From assembly GCA_022703445.1 (NCBI GenBank), contig JAKLDR010000006.1, positions 49,424 through 113,423 on the forward strand: DNA of 64,000 nucleotides, read 5' to 3'. Each line of letters opens with the position of its first letter. Position 1 is the first letter of the stretch. Made by a program: the position numbers and the translations under genes. The notes below the pieces were generated by a model, which searched no databases, was not told where the DNA came from, and saw only the letters and a program-made list of their open reading frames with translations. This document shows, piece by piece, positions 15,887 through 24,149 of this stretch. This stretch comes from Planctomycetota bacterium (GTDB taxonomy: Bacteria; Planctomycetota; SZUA-567; JAKLDR01).

Positions 15887-18800
15887 ATGAAGCTGGTCTG
15901 CAACGCCTGTCGCCGCAGCTTCGATTCGGCCTCCGCCGCCGGGGAGGCGTGCTGCCCACACTGCCGGACGGTTCCGCAGGTCGAGGCCCTGGGGCCCACC
16001 GAGATTCTGCCGGCCTCCGGCCCGGGGGCGGGCGGCCCGGCCGCGCCGGCCGAGCCGGATGCCGCTCCTGGGCGGATCTTTGCCGGCTACCAGATCGTCC
16101 AGGAGGTGGGCCGCGGCGGGATGGGCGTGGTCTACCGGGCCGTCGACCCGCAGCTCGGGCGCACCGTGGCCCTCAAGCTGATGCTCGCCGCCGAACACGC
16201 GTCCGCGGAGGAGGTCGAGCGCTTCTTCCGCGAGGCGGCCAGCGCCGCGCGGCTGCGTCATCCCAACATCGTGCCCATCCACGAGTTCAAGGTGCACGCC
16301 GGCCGCCCCTACTTCACCATGGACTACATCGAGGGCCGGTCGCTGGCCGAGGCCATGGCCGCCGGCCGGCTCGGCGTGCGCCAGGGCGTCGAGATCATGG
16401 AGAAGGTCTGCCGGGGCGTGGCCCACGCCCACGCCAACGGCATCGTCCACCGGGACCTCAAGCCCGCAAACATCATTGTGGGCCCGGACGGCGAACCTCA
16501 CGTCACCGACTTCGGCCTGGCCAAGCTCATGGGCGCGAATCCCTCAGGGACGCCGGCACTGACCCGCAGCGGCTATGCCATGGGCACGCCCGACTACATG
16601 GCCCCCGAGCAGGCCTCCGGACAGAGCCGGGAGGTCGACGCCCGCAGCGACGTCTACGCCCTGGGCTGCATCCTCTACGAAATCCTGACGGGCCGGCCGC
16701 CCTTCTCCGGCTCGGGCGCCATGGACATCCTCCGCCAGCACATGGACAGCGACCCGGCTTCCCCGACCCGGATGGGCGTCAAGGTGGCCGAGGACGTGGA
16801 GGTCATCTGTCTGAAGTGCCTGGAGAAGGACCCGGCCCGGCGCTATCGGGACGCCGGGGACCTGGCCGCCGACCTGCGCCGGTTCCTGGACGGCGAGCCG
16901 ATCACCGCCCGCCGGGCCAGCATCGGCTACGTGGTCGGCCGGAAGCTCGTCCGCCACCGGGTGGTGGCGACGGTGGCCGCGGTCGCCGCGGCGGCCATGG
17001 TCTCGCTCACGGCCTGGTACATCGCCGGGCTCCGCTCAGAGAAGCAGCGGACGGCCGGGGAGCGCGACCGGGCGGTCGAAGCCCGGCACGAGGCCGAGCG
17101 CCAGCAGCAGCTGGCCGAGAAGGCCAGGCAGGAGGCCGAGCGCCAGCAGCGGCTGGCGGAGGAGGCCCGCAAGGGCGAGGTCGAGCAGCGCCAGCGGCTT
17201 TCCCGGGAGCTCTATTTCTCGAACATCGCCCTGGGGCGCCGGAGCATCGAGGACTCGGACATCGCCAGGAGCGACGGGCTGCTGGCGGGCTGCCCGGCGG
17301 GGCTCAGGCACTGGGAGTGGGGCTGGCTCTCGCGCATCGGCCACAACGAGGCCCGGTCGCTGACCGCCAGCGACGGACGGCCCGCCTCCGCGGTGTGTTT
17401 CAGCCCCGACGGAGCGCGCCTGGCCTCCGCCGGGCACGACGGCCGGATCCGCGTCTGGGAGGTCGCGACCGGCAGGGAGGTCGGCGCCTTCAAGGCGCAG
17501 AGCGCCGCGCTGAGCGCGCTGGCCTTCGGCGCCGGCGGCCGGCTGCTGGCCTCGGCCTCCATGGACGGCACCGTCCGGCTCTGGGACGCCGCCGGCGGCG
17601 ACCCGACCATGGAGCTGGCCGGACCCGGCAAGCCCATGCGGGCGGTGGCCTTCAGCCCGGACGGCAGCCGCGTGGCGGCCGGCGGCGCCGACTCCGCGGT
17701 GCGCGTCTGGGAGGTCCCGGGAGGCAAGGCGGTCGAGGACGGCCCCGTCCTGACCCGGCCGGCGCCGGGGCTGGTGGTCCGCGGCCTGGCCTTCAGTCCG
17801 GACGGCGCCCGCCTGGCCATCGCCGCCAACGACACCACGCTCCGGATCTGGGACTTCGCGGAGCGTAAGGAGTCCGCCGTCCTGGTCCACGGCGGAGGCG
17901 TGACCTCGGCGGCCTGGAGCCGCGACGGCGCCCGGCTGGTGTCCGGCTGCATGGACGACCGGGTGAGGATCTGGGACGCGCGCAGCGGCCGGAAGCTGGT
18001 CGAGTGCGCCGAGGCCAACCGGCAGGTGGACTGCGTGGCCTGGGGTCCCGACGACCGCCAGGTCTTCTACGCCGGGGAGGCCCGGCAGGTCCGCTCCATG
18101 GAGCTGTCCGGCGACGGTGAGCACGGCCACAGCCTGACGCTCCGGGGCCACGGCTCCTGGGTGACCTCGCTGGCCGTCTTCCCCGCCGGCCGGCTGCTGG
18201 CCTCCGCCGACAAGGGCGGGGAGGTCAAGATCTGGGACCTCTCCCGCAACCTGGGGGCCGTCGTCCTGGAGCCCTACACGCCCGAAGAGGCGCGCCGCAA
18301 TCACCTGACCGTGGACCAGGTCCGCTCCATGACGGCGGCCTGGAGACCGGACGGCCGCGCCCTCGTCACCGGCGGCGCCGACGCCACCCTGCGCGTCTGG
18401 GACGCGCCCGGCGCAAAGCTGCTGGCCTCGGACCGGCACCACCGCGGCATGATCACCTGCGTCGACTGGAGCCGCGACGGGCGCCACGTCGCCTCGGCCT
18501 CCCTCGACGGCCGGCTGGTCCTGTGGGGCGCGCCGGCGACCGCCAAGCCCGAGGTCCTCAAGGACATCCCGCTCGGGGCGCAGGCGCTGGCCGCGGCCTT
18601 CGACCCGGACGGCCTCCGGCTGGCCTCGGCCGACGCCACCGGCCAGGTCCGCATCTGGGCCGTCCCGGGAGGGGAGGCGCGGACGGTGGTCGCCAGGCAC
18701 CGGGGCGGCGCCGGGGCGGTGGCCTGGTTCCCGTCCGGGGACCGGCTGGCCTCCGGGGGCGGCGACGGGACCATCCTGGTGAACGCCGCGGCGGACGGCC

Positions 18801-19207
18801 GGGAGATCGCCAGTTTCCCGTCCGGCGGCGGGACGGTCTTGCGGCTGGCCTGCCGCCCCGACGGGAAGATGCTGGTGGCGGCGCTCAACGACGGATCGGT
18901 GCGCGCCTGGGAGACCGACGGCTGGAAGGAGGTCTTCGTCCAGCGGGGCGCGGCCGGCTCGACCCGCGGGCTGTCCTTCTCCGCGGACGGGCTGCGCCTG
19001 GCGGTCAGCGACCGCGACAACGGGCTGGCGCTGCTGGAGTCGGCTTCCGGCCGCGAAGTGCTCAGGGTGAACAGCGTGCACCTGGCGGTCAATGCGGTCA
19101 GCTTCAGCCCGGCGAATCCGCGGCAGCTGGCCGCCGCCAACGCCGACGGGACCGCGGTCGTCTACACCGCCGAGGACTGGCGCACGCCGGAGACCGAGAG
19201 GCCTTAG
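15887..19207 (+). CDS. Transmembrane Ser/Thr protein kinase with WD40 repeats
   Basis: 1106 residues. A four-cysteine ribbon (C5xxC and CCPHC near 25) opens the protein. The Hanks-type kinase domain spans about 68-335: Gly loop VGRGGMGVVYRA near 74, catalytic Lys in VALKLM near 95, HRDLKPANI near 188 and DFG near 208, all intact. One membrane helix lies near 360-381, then a Glu/Arg/Gln-rich coiled coil to about 440. From about 495 to the end are roughly a dozen WD40 repeats, each with phrases like FSPDGARLASAG and RIWD. This domain order is a hallmark of planctomycete-type kinases: cytoplasmic kinase, with the propeller across the membrane as sensor. The stop overlaps the holB stop tail-to-tail by 4 nt. 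Confidence 0.92.
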   Translation: MKLVCNACRRSFDSASAAGEACCPHCRTVPQVEALGPTEILPASGPGAGGPAAPAEPDAAPGRIFAGYQIVQEVGRGGMGVVYRAVDPQLGRTVALKLMLAAEHASAEEVERFFREAASAARLRHPNIVPIHEFKVHAGRPYFTMDYIEGRSLAEAMAAGRLGVRQGVEIMEKVCRGVAHAHANGIVHRDLKPANIIVGPDGEPHVTDFGLAKLMGANPSGTPALTRSGYAMGTPDYMAPEQASGQSREVDARSDVYALGCILYEILTGRPPFSGSGAMDILRQHMDSDPASPTRMGVKVAEDVEVICLKCLEKDPARRYRDAGDLAADLRRFLDGEPITARRASIGYVVGRKLVRHRVVATVAAVAAAAMVSLTAWYIAGLRSEKQRTAGERDRAVEARHEAERQQQLAEKARQEAERQQRLAEEARKGEVEQRQRLSRELYFSNIALGRRSIEDSDIARSDGLLAGCPAGLRHWEWGWLSRIGHNEARSLTASDGRPASAVCFSPDGARLASAGHDGRIRVWEVATGREVGAFKAQSAALSALAFGAGGRLLASASMDGTVRLWDAAGGDPTMELAGPGKPMRAVAFSPDGSRVAAGGADSAVRVWEVPGGKAVEDGPVLTRPAPGLVVRGLAFSPDGARLAIAANDTTLRIWDFAERKESAVLVHGGGVTSAAWSRDGARLVSGCMDDRVRIWDARSGRKLVECAEANRQVDCVAWGPDDRQVFYAGEARQVRSMELSGDGEHGHSLTLRGHGSWVTSLAVFPAGRLLASADKGGEVKIWDLSRNLGAVVLEPYTPEEARRNHLTVDQVRSMTAAWRPDGRALVTGGADATLRVWDAPGAKLLASDRHHRGMITCVDWSRDGRHVASASLDGRLVLWGAPATAKPEVLKDIPLGAQALAAAFDPDGLRLASADATGQVRIWAVPGGEARTVVARHRGGAGAVAWFPSGDRLASGGGDGTILVNAAADGREIASFPSGGGTVLRLACRPDGKMLVAALNDGSVRAWETDGWKEVFVQRGAAGSTRGLSFSADGLRLAVSDRDNGLALLESASGREVLRVNSVHLAVNAVSFSPANPRQLAAANADGTAVVYTAEDWRTPETERP

Positions 19208-20307
19208 CCGCCCAGCGCCGCGGCGAGCTCGCCGGCCAGCACGCGGCAGACCAGCTCGGGAGAGGCGTAGTCGCGCAGCGCCCGGTCGGCGCGGAGCAGC
19301 GCGGCCATGGCCCGCTCCAGCCGCTCCGGACCCAGCGCGGCCAGACGGGCGTCGGCCGAGTCCGCGGGTCCGGCGCCGAGCGCCGCGCCCAGCGCCGCGC
19401 GGTGGATGCCGAGCGCCTGCCGCCACAGGGCCAGGAGCTCGCGCCGCACCGGCTCCAGCGTCTTGCCCTTGCCGCCGGCGGCGTCGGCCGCCTCGCGGGC
19501 GTAGCCCATCATGGCCTCGGACAGCTCCAGGGGGCGTCCCGGCGCGGCGGAGAGGCGCTCGGCCGCGAAGCGGCGCGCCGCGCGAACCCCGGCCACGGAG
19601 GCGGCCAGGGCCGCGCCGATCGAGCCGCCCGAGGCCGCCGCCAGCTCCCGGGCCTCGTCGCGGGGCAGCTTCTTCACCGACGCCAGGTGCGCCTCGACCT
19701 CCTCCGGGGAGAGGCTGCGCAGCCGCACGCGGGCCACGCGCGAGAGCACCGTGGGCAGCAGGGCCTCGGGCCGGGACGTGGTCAGGACGAGCAGGCGCGA
19801 GCCGACCGGCTCCTCCAGGGTCTTGAGCAGGGCGTTGGCCGCCTCCTCGTTCATCCGCTCGGCCCCGGGGATCAGGAAGACCCGGGTGCGCCCGGACGAA
19901 CTCCGGAGGCTGAGCCGCCGGGTGAGCTCGCGGATCGAGGCGATCTTGATCTCGCGGTCGGAGTCCTCGACGGGCCGGAAGCGCCCGCCCGAGCCGGCCT
20001 GGCCGGACGGGAACGCCCCCGCGGCCGGGCCTCCGCCCCCGCCGCCCTCCTCGACCATCAGGGTGCCGCAGTCGGGGTGGCCGCCCTCGTCGACGGCGCG
20101 GCACTCGCGGCACCCGTCGCAGGAGTCGGCGCCCTGGCCGCCGGCGCGCTCGCAGAGCACGGCCTTGGCCAGCTCGCGGGCCAGGGAGCGCTTGCCGACC
20201 CCGGCCGGTCCGGTCAGCAGGTAGGCGTGGGCCAGCCGCCCGCCGCGGATGGCGGCCCGCAGCCGCCCGACCGCCCGATCCTGACCGACGATCCGGCTAA
20301 AGGACAC
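19204..20307 (-). CDS. holB: DNA polymerase III delta-prime subunit
   Basis: 367 residues of the AAA clamp-loader family. The Walker A motif GPAGVGKR is at 33-40. The zinc module cysteines C52, C63, C66 and C69 follow. The SRC-like region EEAANALLKTLEEP precedes the sensor segment VLTTSRPEALLPTVLSR. A Gly-rich insert (about 85-105) is unusual in length. The C-terminal helical collar is poorly conserved, as usual. It loads the sliding clamp at replication forks. Its start overlaps the end of tmk by 11 nt, the common tmk-holB pairing. Confidence 0.9.
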   Translation of the reverse strand: MSFSRIVGQDRAVGRLRAAIRGGRLAHAYLLTGPAGVGKRSLARELAKAVLCERAGGQGADSCDGCRECRAVDEGGHPDCGTLMVEEGGGGGGPAAGAFPSGQAGSGGRFRPVEDSDREIKIASIRELTRRLSLRSSSGRTRVFLIPGAERMNEEAANALLKTLEEPVGSRLLVLTTSRPEALLPTVLSRVARVRLRSLSPEEVEAHLASVKKLPRDEARELAAASGGSIGAALAASVAGVRAARRFAAERLSAAPGRPLELSEAMMGYAREAADAAGGKGKTLEPVRRELLALWRQALGIHRAALGAALGAGPADSADARLAALGPERLERAMAALLRADRALRDYASPELVCRVLAGELAAALGG

Positions 20308-20953
20308 GCCGGACCTCGTGCCAGATGTCCTCGGCCACCTCGCCGGCCGGCGCCCGGCCGTCGAGGATGACCGAGCGCCCGGCCAGCCGGCGCTTGGCGG
20401 CGTCGAGGAAGCCGGCGCGGACCTTCTCGGCGTAGGCCAGGCCCTTGGCCTCGACCCGGTCGGCCTTGCCGCCGCGCGCGCCCCGGCGCCGGCGCGAGGA
20501 GCGCGAGAGCCCCTCGGCGGCCGGGACGTCCACCACCACGGTGAGGTCGGGCAGGCAGTCCTTGAAGGCGGCGCGGGCCAGGGTCAGCACCGGCCGCGGG
20601 CCGATCGCCCCGGCGTAGCCCTGGTAGACAACCGAGGAGAGCAGGAAGCGGTCGGAGACCACGGCGTGGCCGGCGGCCAGCGCCGGGCGGATCACTTCCT
20701 CCACGAGCTGCGCGCGGCTGGCCATGTACAGCAGGAGCTCGGTCCAGGGACACATCGCGGCGAGCTTCGGGTCGAGCAGCACCTCGCGGACGCGCTCGCC
20801 GGTCGGCGTGCCGCCCGGCTCGCGGACGCGCACGACCCTCAGCCGCGCCTCGCGCTCGATGCGTTCGGCAAGCATCGCCGCCTGGGTGGACTTGCCGGCC
20901 CCGTCGGGGCCCTCGATGGCGATGAAGACACCTCGGCGTTTCGCGGGAGTCAT
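20297..20953 (-). CDS. tmk: Thymidylate kinase
   Basis: 218 residues from ATG; an in-frame GTG lies two codons earlier. The P-loop GPDGAGKS is near 15-22, the DR(F) motif SDRFLLSSVVYQGYAG gives the dTMP site, and an Arg-rich lid (RSSRRRRGARGG) follows. The enzyme phosphorylates dTMP to dTDP with ATP in the cytosol. The lid region is longer and more Arg-rich than usual. It is the first gene of a two-gene operon with holB; the 150-nt gap upstream holds a repeat (21006-21081). Confidence 0.93.
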   Translation of the reverse strand: MTPAKRRGVFIAIEGPDGAGKSTQAAMLAERIEREARLRVVRVREPGGTPTGERVREVLLDPKLAAMCPWTELLLYMASRAQLVEEVIRPALAAGHAVVSDRFLLSSVVYQGYAGAIGPRPVLTLARAAFKDCLPDLTVVVDVPAAEGLSRSSRRRRGARGGKADRVEAKGLAYAEKVRAGFLDAAKRRLAGRSVILDGRAPAGEVAEDIWHEVRRVL

Positions 20954-21005
20954 GGGCACAAGGATAAGTCGGCGGCGGGTGGGTTCAAGGCGAGAAAGGC
21001 AACAG

Positions 21006-21081
21006 CAGTTGCCAGTTGTCAGTTACCAGTTGCCAGTTCAATTCCTGTAACTAGCATCTGGCATCTGGCAACTGGCAACTG
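21006..21081. repeat. AACTGGCAACTG-type inverted repeat in the tmk/lipoyl gap
   Basis: The gap contains runs of AGTTGCCAGTT on the left and GGCAACTGGCAACTG on the right, able to form an imperfect hairpin. A related element with AACTGGGAACTGG repeats lies at 43780-43857. It probably is a small dispersed intergenic repeat, possibly doubling as the terminator of the long minus-strand operon that ends at 21103. Confidence 0.55.
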
Positions 21082-21102
21082 AGATCTCCCTCGCGACGCC
21101 TG

Positions 21103-21342
21103 CTACCCCTCGATCACCGCCATGATCGAGCCCACGGCGACCTTGTCGCCCTCGGTGACCAGAATCTCCTGGATGGTGCCGGTGGCCGGCGAGGGGACGT
21201 TGAAGGTGGCCTTGTCGGTGACCATCTCGACCAGGTCCTCGTCCTTCTTGACCTGGGCACCGGCCTCCAGGTACCAGAACGACACCGTGGCTTCCTTGCC
21301 CGCGCCCTCGCCGAGCTCGGGGAGTCTCACTTCGATGCGCAT
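21103..21342 (-). CDS. Stand-alone lipoyl-domain protein
   Basis: 79 residues, a single biotinyl/lipoyl domain with nothing fused to it. The modified lysine sits in the canonical hairpin EMVTDKATFNVPSP (K about 43). The DKA sequence fits lipoylation rather than biotinylation (MKM). Free lipoyl domains are known in GcvH-like and other lipoate-carrier systems, but here no E1, E2 or GCV gene is adjacent. It overlaps the end of the fused lipB-lipA gene by 16 nt and shares an operon with lpd, so carrier, lipoylating enzymes and dihydrolipoyl oxidase are made together. The ATG follows a GGAGGAACC ribosome binding site. Confidence 0.85.
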   Translation of the reverse strand: MRIEVRLPELGEGAGKEATVSFWYLEAGAQVKKDEDLVEMVTDKATFNVPSPATGTIQEILVTEGDKVAVGSIMAVIEG

Positions 21343-23144
21343 GGTTCCTCCGACGTCTTCCCTTTGGCGGCCGTCAGCGTCCGGCCGGCGTGGTAGCTGG
21401 ATCGCACCCACGGGCCGCACTCCGCCGCCGCAATGCCCAGCGCGCGGGCCTCGCGCGCGTACGCTTCGAACTGCTCCGGCCGCACGAACTCGGCGACCGG
21501 CAGGTGTGCCGGGGAGGGCGCCAGGTACTGCCCCACGGTCACCGCGCCGACTCCGGCGCGGGCCAGGTCCCGCAGCACCTCCCGCACCTCCTCGGGCCGC
21601 TCGCCCAGCCCGGCCATCAGCCCGCTCTTGGCCAGCGTCCGGGGCGCGATTCTCTTCACCGCGGACAAAAGTTCCAGCGAACGATGGTAGTCCGCGCCCG
21701 GCCTGACCTCCGGGTAGAGCCGCGGGACGGTCTCGACGTTGTGGTTGAGCACTTCGGGGCCGGCCGCCAGCACCGTCCGGAGCGCCTCCAGGCTCCCCGC
21801 GAAGTCCGGGACGAGCAGCTCCACGGTCGCGCCCGGCAGCGCCGCGCGCACGGCCCGGGCCACCGCGGCCAGGTGTGCGGCCCCGCCGTCGGGCAGGTCG
21901 TCGCGGGTCACCGCGGTGACCACCACGTGGGCGAGCGCCAGCCGCCGGGCGGCCTCGGCGATCCGCCGCGGCTCGTCGGGGTCGAGAGGTGCCGGCCCGG
22001 CGGACTTGTCCACCGCGCAGAAGCGGCAGCGGCGCGTGCAGGCCGGGCCCATGGCCAGGAAGGTGGCCGTGCCCGAGGCGAAGCACTCGCCCAGGTTCGG
22101 GCAGTGCGCCGAGCGGCAGACGGTGTTCAGGCGCAGGTCGTCGAGGAGCGCCCCGACCCGGCCGGCGGTCCCGGCGCCGTCGGCCGGCAGGCGCTTGACG
22201 AGCCAGGATGGATGGCCGTTTCTCCTTGCTGGCCCCCTCTCCCCTTGGGGGAGAGGGCGGGGGTGAGGGGTGGGCTCCGTGTTGAACCCCTCACCCTTTC
22301 CCTCTCCCTCAAGGGGAGAGGGAATCTGTGGGGACTCGCCAACTTGTGGGCCGGGGTGAGGGGTGTGCTCCTGGGCCGAACCCCTCACCCTTTCCCTCTC
22401 CCTCAGGGGGAGAGGGGAGCTAAGCGGAATCTTCCTGCGTCTGTCGGCCAGCGGCTCGACCGGCTCCGGCAGTTCGACCTCGACCTCCTCGACCTCGGCC
22501 ACGTCAAACACCGTGCAGAACTCGCCGATGAGCGCCCGCGCGACCACGTCGATCTCGGGCAGGCCGCCGCCCAGGAAGCCGCGCATGGTCGCGACCTTCC
22601 TGCCGGCCAGGCCGCAGGGCACGATCAGGCCGAAGTCGGCCATGTCCGGGTCGTGGTTGAGGCTGATCCCGTGGAAGCTCACCCAGCGCCTGAAGGCCAC
22701 GCCCATGGCCGAGATCTTGCCGCGGTCGGTCCAGACGCCGCTGGCGCCCGGCTCGCGCCGGCCGGGAATGCCGAAGCCGGCCAGCGTCCTGATCACCGTC
22801 TCCTCGAGCAGGCGCAGGAAGCGCCCCAGGTCGCGCTCGCCGCAGCGCTCCAACGGCAGGATGGGATAGGCCACCAGCTGCCCCGGCCCGTGCCAGGTGA
22901 CGTCCCCGCCGCGGTCGGTCTCGACCAGCTGCACGCCGCGCCGGGCGAGTTCCGCGTCGGAGGCCAGGACGTGCTCGCGCTTGGACGACCGGCCCAGGGT
23001 GATCACCGACGGGTGCTCCAGAACGATCAGCGCACCGGGCCCGGAGCGGTCGGCCACCAGCCCGTCGACCAGCCGGCGCTGGAGGGCGTAGGCCCGGAGG
23101 TAGTCGACGCGCCCCGGGAGGATGACGCGCAGGCGTCCGCTCAT
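21327..23144 (-). CDS. Fused lipoyl(octanoyl)transferase LipB and lipoyl synthase LipA
   Basis: 605 residues. Residues 1-215 are a complete LipB: the HGPGQLVAYPI motif, the active Lys in RGKISAMGVAFRRW and the catalytic Cys in IVPCGLAGRK. Residues about 310-600 are a complete LipA radical-SAM enzyme: the auxiliary cluster CRSAHCPNLGEC, the SAM cluster CTRRCRFC and the terminal Arg-Ser-Ser-Tyr. The about 80-residue linker is low complexity and is encoded by a copy of a common intergenic repeat (22231-22416) read in frame. One polypeptide could thus octanoylate a carrier and insert the two sulfurs. The gene starts 1 nt after the preceding stop and overlaps the lipoyl-domain gene. Confidence 0.9.
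   Translation of the reverse strand: MSGRLRVILPGRVDYLRAYALQRRLVDGLVADRSGPGALIVLEHPSVITLGRSSKREHVLASDAELARRGVQLVETDRGGDVTWHGPGQLVAYPILPLERCGERDLGRFLRLLEETVIRTLAGFGIPGRREPGASGVWTDRGKISAMGVAFRRWVSFHGISLNHDPDMADFGLIVPCGLAGRKVATMRGFLGGGLPEIDVVARALIGEFCTVFDVAEVEEVEVELPEPVEPLADRRRKIPLSSPLPLRERERVRGSAQEHTPHPGPQVGESPQIPSPLEGEGKGEGFNTEPTPHPRPLPQGERGPARRNGHPSWLVKRLPADGAGTAGRVGALLDDLRLNTVCRSAHCPNLGECFASGTATFLAMGPACTRRCRFCAVDKSAGPAPLDPDEPRRIAEAARRLALAHVVVTAVTRDDLPDGGAAHLAAVARAVRAALPGATVELLVPDFAGSLEALRTVLAAGPEVLNHNVETVPRLYPEVRPGADYHRSLELLSAVKRIAPRTLAKSGLMAGLGERPEEVREVLRDLARAGVGAVTVGQYLAPSPAHLPVAEFVRPEQFEAYAREARALGIAAAECGPWVRSSYHAGRTLTAAKGKTSEEPCASK
22231..22416. repeat. Palindromic intergenic-type repeat inside the lipB-lipA coding region
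   Basis: Alternating CCCTCTCCCC and GGGGAGAGGG arms with CCTCACCC / GGGTGAGGGG blocks recur about four times over 186 bp. This kind of repeat is normally intergenic in high-GC bacteria. Here all copies are in frame and form the linker of the fusion protein (peptide phrases such as SPLPLRERERVRG, PSPLEGEGKGEG and PHPRPLPQGERG). Confidence 0.8.
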
Positions 23145-23145
23145 C

Positions 23146-24141
23146 TCATTCGGCAGCGGCCGGCGGCAGCGGAGCGGGCGCCGGCATCGGCACGGGGACC
23201 GGAGCCGGCAGGACCTCGAGCTCCGGCTTGGCCTCGGGGCGCTTCTTCATGACGTCCGGTTTGGGGGCGGCGGGAGCCCCGCCGGGCAGCTCGGTCCGGC
23301 CGGGGACCGGCTCGGCGGCCTTGAGCAGCTCCCTGGCCCGGAAGGAGCGCTCCGGGTCCGGATCCTTGGCGGCGGCCTCCAGCTGGACCTTGGCGCGGGC
23401 CCCCGTCTTGCGGAGCTCGGCCTCGGCCGCCTCGCGCTTGTCGAAATCGTCGGAGCCCAGGTCGGCCACCAGCGCCTTGATGCGGGCCTCCTCGTCGGCG
23501 GCGAGCTTGGGCGGGCTGGCCCAGTCGGCCAGCGCCCGGCAGAAGGCCCGGACCGAGGCCACCAGCTGGGCGTCGGGATCCTCGGCCGGCGAGCTGCCAT
23601 CGGCCATGTCGGCCGAACGGGCCTCAGCCGCGCCCGGCTCCTTGCCCTTCTCCACCTTGGCCTCGGCCAGGAAGAGCACGTAGGTCCGATCCTTGGACAG
23701 GGCGAACTCGGCCGCCGGCAGGCTCTGGCGGTTCACCCACCGGCCGTTCTCCATGCGGTTGAGCAGCGGGTAGATGAACTGCATGGGGAAGCTGACCTTC
23801 TGGATCTTCACGGTGAGCCTGCCCGGCTCCAGCTTCCCGCGCAGGACCTCGGTGACCTCCAGGACCAGCTCCTGCTGCAGTTCGATGGTGGCCATGGTGC
23901 CGTCGCCGCGCATGTTCTGGTTCCAGCCCTTGCCGGCCGGCTTGCCGGGATCGGTCACCTTGCCGATCACCACCAGCGGGGCCTTGACCGCGTAGGCCTG
24001 CGAGTCGGCCCAGTTGGCGCTGGCGAAAATGCCGGGCTTGGCCTCCGGCGGCTTGGGTTCCTCACCCGGCCGGGCGGTGCCGGCCAGGACGTGCAGCAGG
24101 ACGGCGGCCAGCAGGGCGGCGGCGGTGCGCGGCATGCTCAT
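23146..24141 (-). CDS. Secreted HEAT-like repeat protein, function unknown
   Basis: 331 residues with a signal peptide (MPRTAAALLAAVLLHVLAGTA). The central part is beta-rich (LVVIGKVTDPGK, then ELVLEVTEVLRGKLEPGRLTVKI), resembling domains that follow metal or stress response lipoproteins. A HEAT-like segment (LGSDDFDKREAAEAELRKTG, 245-290) of a type frequent in planctomycetes follows. The C-terminal 50 residues are Pro/Ala-rich. Packed between lpd (8 nt) and lipBA (1 nt), it is certainly co-transcribed, yet no link to lipoate metabolism is evident. Confidence 0.7.
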   Translation of the reverse strand: MSMPRTAAALLAAVLLHVLAGTARPGEEPKPPEAKPGIFASANWADSQAYAVKAPLVVIGKVTDPGKPAGKGWNQNMRGDGTMATIELQQELVLEVTEVLRGKLEPGRLTVKIQKVSFPMQFIYPLLNRMENGRWVNRQSLPAAEFALSKDRTYVLFLAEAKVEKGKEPGAAEARSADMADGSSPAEDPDAQLVASVRAFCRALADWASPPKLAADEEARIKALVADLGSDDFDKREAAEAELRKTGARAKVQLEAAAKDPDPERSFRARELLKAAEPVPGRTELPGGAPAAPKPDVMKKRPEAKPELEVLPAPVPVPMPAPAPLPPAAAE

Positions 24142-24149
24142 CCCCTCTC

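Noticed and set aside
17036..20113. 1025-residue minus-strand ORF across the kinase and holB
   Set aside because: Runs out of frame through WD40 repeats and holB; Arg/Gly-rich without domains.
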